Assembly (NCBI RefSeq): GCF_000327385.1
Contig: NW_008708986.1
Location: forward strand, 6,133,736 to 6,197,735
Direction: 5' to 3'
DNA length: 64,000 bases
Source: Lottia gigantea
Lineage: Eukaryota; Mollusca; Gastropoda; Lottiidae
The notes beneath the pieces are model-generated. The model saw only the letters and a list, made by a program, of their open reading frames with translations, was not told the DNA's origin and searched no databases. Positions 59,034 to 64,000 of the stretch are shown here, piece by piece. Made by a program: the position numbers and the translations under genes. Each line of letters opens with the position of its first letter. Position 1 is the first letter of the stretch.

Positions 59034-60118
59034 GATAGGCTTTTTGTATCAACATAAAAAGTTTGTAAGCTCCATTCCAATTTTGCTAATTTTTGGGCTT
59101 ATGTTTTATAAGATATATGGGTTAAATAAAGAATCAAAAATAAAGAATAACTATCAGAAATATAGAATATCTTTCAGAGGGAAATAGTAGCTATCAGAAG
59201 TAAAGTATTGCTATCAGAGTTAAAAAAAATTACTATCAGAAGTAAAGAATTGATATCAGAGACAACATGGTGGTCATCATGTCTTTGATTTGTAAGATAG
59301 ATAGCCATGACTCAGATTCAGAAGAACAGTTAGAGATTGAAAGAAACATTATGCTGGTATAGCCTGGTTGAGGTCATCTCACTGAAACCATTAAATTCCA
59401 TTTTTACACTGAAATTTCTAGAAAGGAATCCTTCCAATTTCAAAGCAGGCTATGCCCTGGGGAGAGTTATAATATTCAGGTCTGATTCTAATGCTCACAA
59501 ATATTTTAGATTGTAAATATAATTTTGTAGTGTCATATTTTGTTTTGTCATTGCCATTTCTTATAACAAATTTTAAAAAAATGCTTTTTAGAAAAAAATA
59601 ACATTGTTAAAAATTAGTATATTATCATTTTGACAAAAATTAATCTGTCTCTAAAAGTGGATGGCATTTTTCATCAAAGAAGACATAACTGGCATTTCCT
59701 TCAAAACTGCCAGAAAATTGGTTGAGTTTGAGTTCATAAATTGTAGGCCGAATCTATTCAGATTTATTTGTTGTTTTCTTGGACAATACAACTTTAATTG
59801 TGTTTTAACAATTGTAGGCTACTGTCAATATCATGCATAATGAATTATTATTGAAAAAATTGACATGTCTATTGAATCATAATATATCATTGAAATTCTT
59901 TGGAAGAAGATATTGTCATCTTCAATGATAACAAAATTGACCAAGTGATATTATTCTAAATTTATGGAATATAAAATGGATATATATTTGTTTAGTATCA
60001 TGTATCACATAAATGTAGCCTATTAAATATAATGTTTGTTAAGATTTAAGTTGTTTTAATTCACACATGACTTAGCCTACCCCAGTTGTAGAGTTAGCAA
60101 TTGATTTTTGCTGCTATT

Positions 60119-60393
60119 AAAGGGACGGTTCATCATTCGTTTGACTAATGGCGCCTTAGTCTGAGAAACGGGTTTTTTTTAAGCTAAGCTAATCAATAAT
60201 AGTGTTCACAGCTCACCGTCAAGAATTATCCGGGTCTTATTGTTAAAATGAGGCTGGCTATCATTTAAAAAAGTCGTGTAGAAAGTGAAATTCCTAGATC
60301 TGAAATTTTTTCGTACATTTTTAGTTCATCTTAAGGCTATTAACATATATTGAAGACCCAAATCAACACTCGGAAATGGCAATCTGTCCCTTT
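60119..60393. mobile_element. MITE-like family B, best copy with inverted termini
   Basis: Left AAAGGGACGGTTCATC; right end ...GGCAATCTGTCCCTTT, whose reverse complement is AAAGGGACAGATTGCC. 275 bp, non-coding; reference copy for the fragments at 279, 50818 and 53108. Confidence 0.7.
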
Positions 60394-61254
60394 CAACAAA
60401 ATAATGAAAATTATAGTCGTTTGCAGAAGTAAATTAGGCTATAATTTATAAATCGAATACCGAAATTAAAAGTTTAAAGGCACATTTTGCTATTTTTACT
60501 ACCGGGGAAGCTATGTTCAAAAAACCTGTATATAATTCATACTTAATAATGGTGAAGGGACAAAGAAGGCCTGATTTAGCAATTTACTACGTAGTCTGCG
60601 TCTAGTTATATAATAGGTTTTGACTGTTGAAGGGAGATAACTCTGTTTAAGTTGGCTTTAAACCACAACTAATTCTACTAATTCTATTTAATAGTTTTTC
60701 TGATTGTTTATGGATTATTTTTCGATTAAACCTTCGCCATTGGGTCTTAAAAACTCACCTTCAACAAGTTTGGCTTCAATGCCCGCCTCCCCCACATATG
60801 GACCACATACCTGCTGCATGTAATTTTGAAAAATAACTTTGAATGCCGTAGAAAATATTTATCAAATAATTTGTCGAGAAAAAAATTTTGAGCTAATAAA
60901 TGGCTGTAGGCCTAATTTGTAGTTAGCTCCCTTTACATGCCAACTTGACCGAACTTTAAAACTGAAGTGTTTGTTCAAATTGTAACATATTGTAGAAATT
61001 AGCCGATAAAGCATCAAACTTTATTCGGTTGAAAACGCAACCCGAAATCAATGAAAATACCAAAGTATCCTATTTTTTTTAAATACGAAAATCCTTTATG
61101 CGAAATAAGCTAAAGGCACATTTTCTTGCTCAGGACATAGTTAAACAAATATATTTCCGCGTGATTTCTGCATTTATTAATGCTCAAAGACCTATGAACT
61201 AATAGGGTAGAGGTAAATAATTACCAACTGTAGTCAAATTATGACCAAGTTGAT

Positions 61255-61386
61255 CATTCTAGTATATCTCAAACTATTTTCGGTCATATTTCTTACATGT
61301 ATGATCCCGGAAAACCCCTACATTCTAGTTTATTTCAAACTATTTTCGGTCATATTTCTTACATGTATGATCCCGGAAAACCCCTA
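61255..61386. repeat. 66-bp tandem duplication, two copies
   Basis: 61255-61320 and 61321-61386 start CATTCTAGT and end GGAAAACCCCTA with only two differences (ATATCTC versus TTATTTC). A recent duplication. Confidence 0.95.
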
Positions 61387-62499
61387 TTGATGTCTGAACC
61401 TACTTACTGATTGGAGGTTGGATGTTCTAGAATATACTCTCCTACAGAAGCACTGGCCAAGGTCAGAAGAAAAGAACATACGTCTTTTACATCAATGTGA
61501 GTAATTTGCCATGGAAAAATCAAATTACTGAGATTTTTGTTTTTTTAGAAGCAGTAACCCGTGTAATTTCGTTTGACAACAAGAGAAACACTTTTGTCAG
61601 TGGAATTATAGGTCGCAACAAAGGGTATGATTTGATTGCCATGCTGGGTATAGACCACTGGATACGGTTTGCAATTGATCGATCCCTCTTTGCAGTCGCT
61701 TGGTTTTGGGTTAAACATTAGGCAATATGGAACTTTTTCAATGGGCATGACGAGAATATCTTCAATGAAATAATTAGGTAGGTTGAAATGATTCGCGATT
61801 GGTCAATTTCTTTCTTATAAAGTATATCGGGTCCCTTTTATGTTATAAGACAAGCTGCGATTTTACGGAGCGAATGGATTTTATAATATTTAATAATTCT
61901 TCGATCACTTGGCTGATTCTATCAGGTGCATTGACGGAAGCAAAAACTGTGCCAAACAATTCAAGACAATAATTAAGCCAATTAACCCAAGTGTCATTTA
62001 CAAATCGTTTGCAATTATAATGTAATTAGCCTTAAATTGAAGTTATCTATTTGCTTATTTACCCAATCAATTAGACGAAATTTCTTGTCATCTTTAAAAA
62101 TAAACACGAGTAACAGATGGATATTTAATAGCGGCATTTAATTTAGCATCTCTGACAGTTGTTTAAATGTTTCCTGCGATAAAAAAGGCTTCATATTTTT
62201 GCCTTAAAATGACAAATGACAGTACTCCTTTACAAAAAATACCCCTAAAACACTTACTTAGGTTATGCCTATGTGTTGTGTTATACCAATAATTAAAAAT
62301 GTTTTTTCACTTTGACCCACTATTGAATTATATAGCATTGTGATATAACGACAACCACGATAAAATACCTTTAAGATCAGGTGGGGATGATATGTTGAGG
62401 TCTTCACTAATCCTTTGTTAGGAAGATTCCATTTTTTTTGCATCTGGGCTATTTATGGCTTTTACTTTCATTTTTTCCCTTTTCATCCAGTGGTTTTGT

Positions 62500-62665
62500 A
62501 ATAAAAGAAATGCTTAACCGTATGACAACACTATCCGTGAAAGCTGCTTGTATCCACGGGCCTTAAACTCATAAAACGCTTAGGATTTAGAGGCGTTGTA
62601 AAAACCACAGACGCCTGACTGGAAATTGGAGCAAACAAATCGATACTATAAGTGTCCCCAATGCA
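62500..62665. mobile_element. Dispersed repeat family C, diverged copy
   Basis: AAGAAATGCTTAACCGTATG, GAAAGCTGCTTGTA and GACTGGAAATTGGAGCAAA match the copy at 58140 in order. Confidence 0.45.
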
Positions 62666-63405
62666 CATAAAAAGAAAACTTTCCAATCTCTTTCAGTTCT
62701 TTATAAAAAAAAATTTCGTAGCGTTTTGTTGTTTCTACTAAAAAAAAAAAAAACAACCCAGTTTTATGAAAGCTAACTACTCTGATTTGGATGTTGATAT
62801 TAATTTCATAACAAATCTTTAAATTCTTTTCAAGGTAAAGATCTAGAATTAGCGAGTGAATGTCAAAATTCTGTAAACGGTCAGGTGCCACGTGGTCATT
62901 ATAATCAACTATGTTTGACATTTGACTCCTGGCGCGTGGCACACATCTGTAAATATTGACCAATCAGGTGTTGTGTTATATTGTTTTTCACAAAGGAACT
63001 TTTAAATATTGTTTTCAAATTGGTAACTGGTAAAGCATCCTATTCAATTTCAATACAAAGTAAGGTTTAATTATAATAATTACTGACGATTTGTAGTTTA
63101 AATTCGTGAAAAAGAAATGGTGAGTGTCGTTTGTGAAGTGTGTCAGATTCCATTTAATTGAAACTCTGTTTGAATAACGTAATCTAGGGATTTCAGAATG
63201 TCTCAAATATCAGTAGGCCTAGAATAAAAACAACAGAAAGCGTTAAAAATATTAATGAATAAACTTAAAACTTTTTCCCCCCAGTTAAACTTTCAGGCAT
63301 AAACACTGTCCAAATTGAAGCAAAATTAACAAACAAATCCAAATTTTACAGTTTTGGAAGTTTCTCCATGTCTACTGAGATTTCTCGAAAATGAATTTCC
63401 ATCAG

Positions 63406-63440
63406 ACGAGGTTCCCAGCGATCACCCAATATATTCACCA
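63406..63440. mobile_element. Family F terminus-like fragment
   Basis: CGAGGTTCCCAGCGATCACC is close to the reverse complement of the GTGGGTGACYGCTTG..AACCT terminus of the element at 54020-54454. Confidence 0.35.
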
Positions 63441-64000
63441 TCGGTACTTATTGGTATAAAAGGGTAATATAATTCAAAATTGAATGGAATTTTGGAAATA
63501 AGCAACACGATTACGACCTATTACAACATGACACTAAGCTTTTAAGTTTAAATTTTATTATAAGACTCTAATAATATAGCAGTCAAAACATCCAGTGGTT
63601 TCCCTCATAAACTCCAGCTAGAGACAAATGATAACTCCCTTAGTATTCATTTGCGATCTAGATACCTATGGAGATTTACAAATCGTATGTAAAACTCGGT
63701 AATCCAAATATACAACCGTAAATGATTTTGAAATGAAACCCTCAATAGACTCCACCATTTGGAGGATCATCAACAAGGTTATACAAAAACTACTCAAAGA
63801 TGGGATTTATAACCTGTTGAGATTTAAACATCATACTGTATCATTACCAGCTTACTAATCCTACACAAATCTTAACTTGATCAGATATTATACTTACTGA
63901 ATGGAACGCTGCATTAGAATTCCCCAAGGAGTCCTTCTTACACCTTACTTATTACCAGTTTTCACAAAATTCTTCCCTTTCTCTCTGACTTATATCTACT

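Larger units (their letters stand above)
56877..64000. other. 3' flank of the PAR bZIP gene; no gene recognised
   Basis: Contains 3' UTR of unknown length, dispersed repeat copies (58140, 60119, 62500, 63406), a loose CTATCAGAARTAAAG tandem stretch near 59110-59260, a hairpin at 58978 and a 66-bp duplication. Several open frames of 60-105 codons exist on both strands (for example 61545-61748 and 62646-62963, minus) but none shows a recognisable domain. Confidence 0.5.

Noticed and set aside
61497-61748. Overlapping 67-74-codon frames on both strands with cysteines (minus: PSDCKEG..INCKPYP)
   Set aside because: No recognisable domain, no splice partners and no homologue recalled; left as unsupported.
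62646-62963. 105-codon minus-strand frame
   Set aside because: Low-complexity (FFFFLVETTK) and AT-driven composition with no motif; likely chance.

Overview
The window is AT-rich, intron-rich animal nuclear DNA. It holds two protein-coding genes, both on the + strand, separated and interrupted by many short tandem arrays and small dispersed repeats. The intron style, the repeat families and the protein affinities suggest a lophotrochozoan, most likely a mollusc. That is an inference from the sequence alone.

Gene 1 (about 1-43,039, its 5' part lying upstream of the window) is a giant FAT-like cadherin of the FAT1/FAT2/FAT3 (Drosophila kugelei) class. I place 29 exons (plus one candidate microexon) that stay in one continuous frame of 3,443 codons. 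They encode the end of one cadherin repeat, 23 further cadherin repeats, a post-cadherin region with a furin-like site, EGF1, one laminin-G domain, EGF2-5, a transmembrane helix and a cytoplasmic tail. The tail carries the FAT signatures NYGSAADELE and GYHWDTSDW, a PPEY WW-type motif and a C-terminal HSRV PDZ-type ligand. Vertebrate FAT1 has 34 cadherin repeats, so about ten repeats and the signal peptide should lie to the left.

Gene 2 (52,351-56,876) is a five-exon PAR-family bZIP transcription factor of the HLF/TEF/DBP (Drosophila Pdp1) type. It is complete from start to stop (287 aa). Its putative promoter lies just downstream of a small inverted-repeat transposon.

The introns and flanks carry at least eight tandem arrays (units of roughly 20 to 90 bp), several MITE-like families recognisable by terminal inverted repeats and copies on both sides of the genes, a tRNA-derived SINE-like family, and one 50-N assembly gap next to a poly-C run. 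The most unusual structure is that two arrays (11,040-11,449 and 24,521-24,831) are built from the 3' splice site of the exon that follows them. Branch-point-like, pyrimidine-tract and AG elements, and even the first bases of the exon, are repeated upstream of the real acceptor. In one case an upstream copy is an in-frame alternative acceptor. A 21-nt in-frame microexon candidate just before the GYHWDTSDW exon is the second main point.

The last 7 kb (57-64 kb) shows no recognisable gene. It holds 3' flank, dispersed repeats, a 66-bp tandem duplication and a near-perfect short hairpin.
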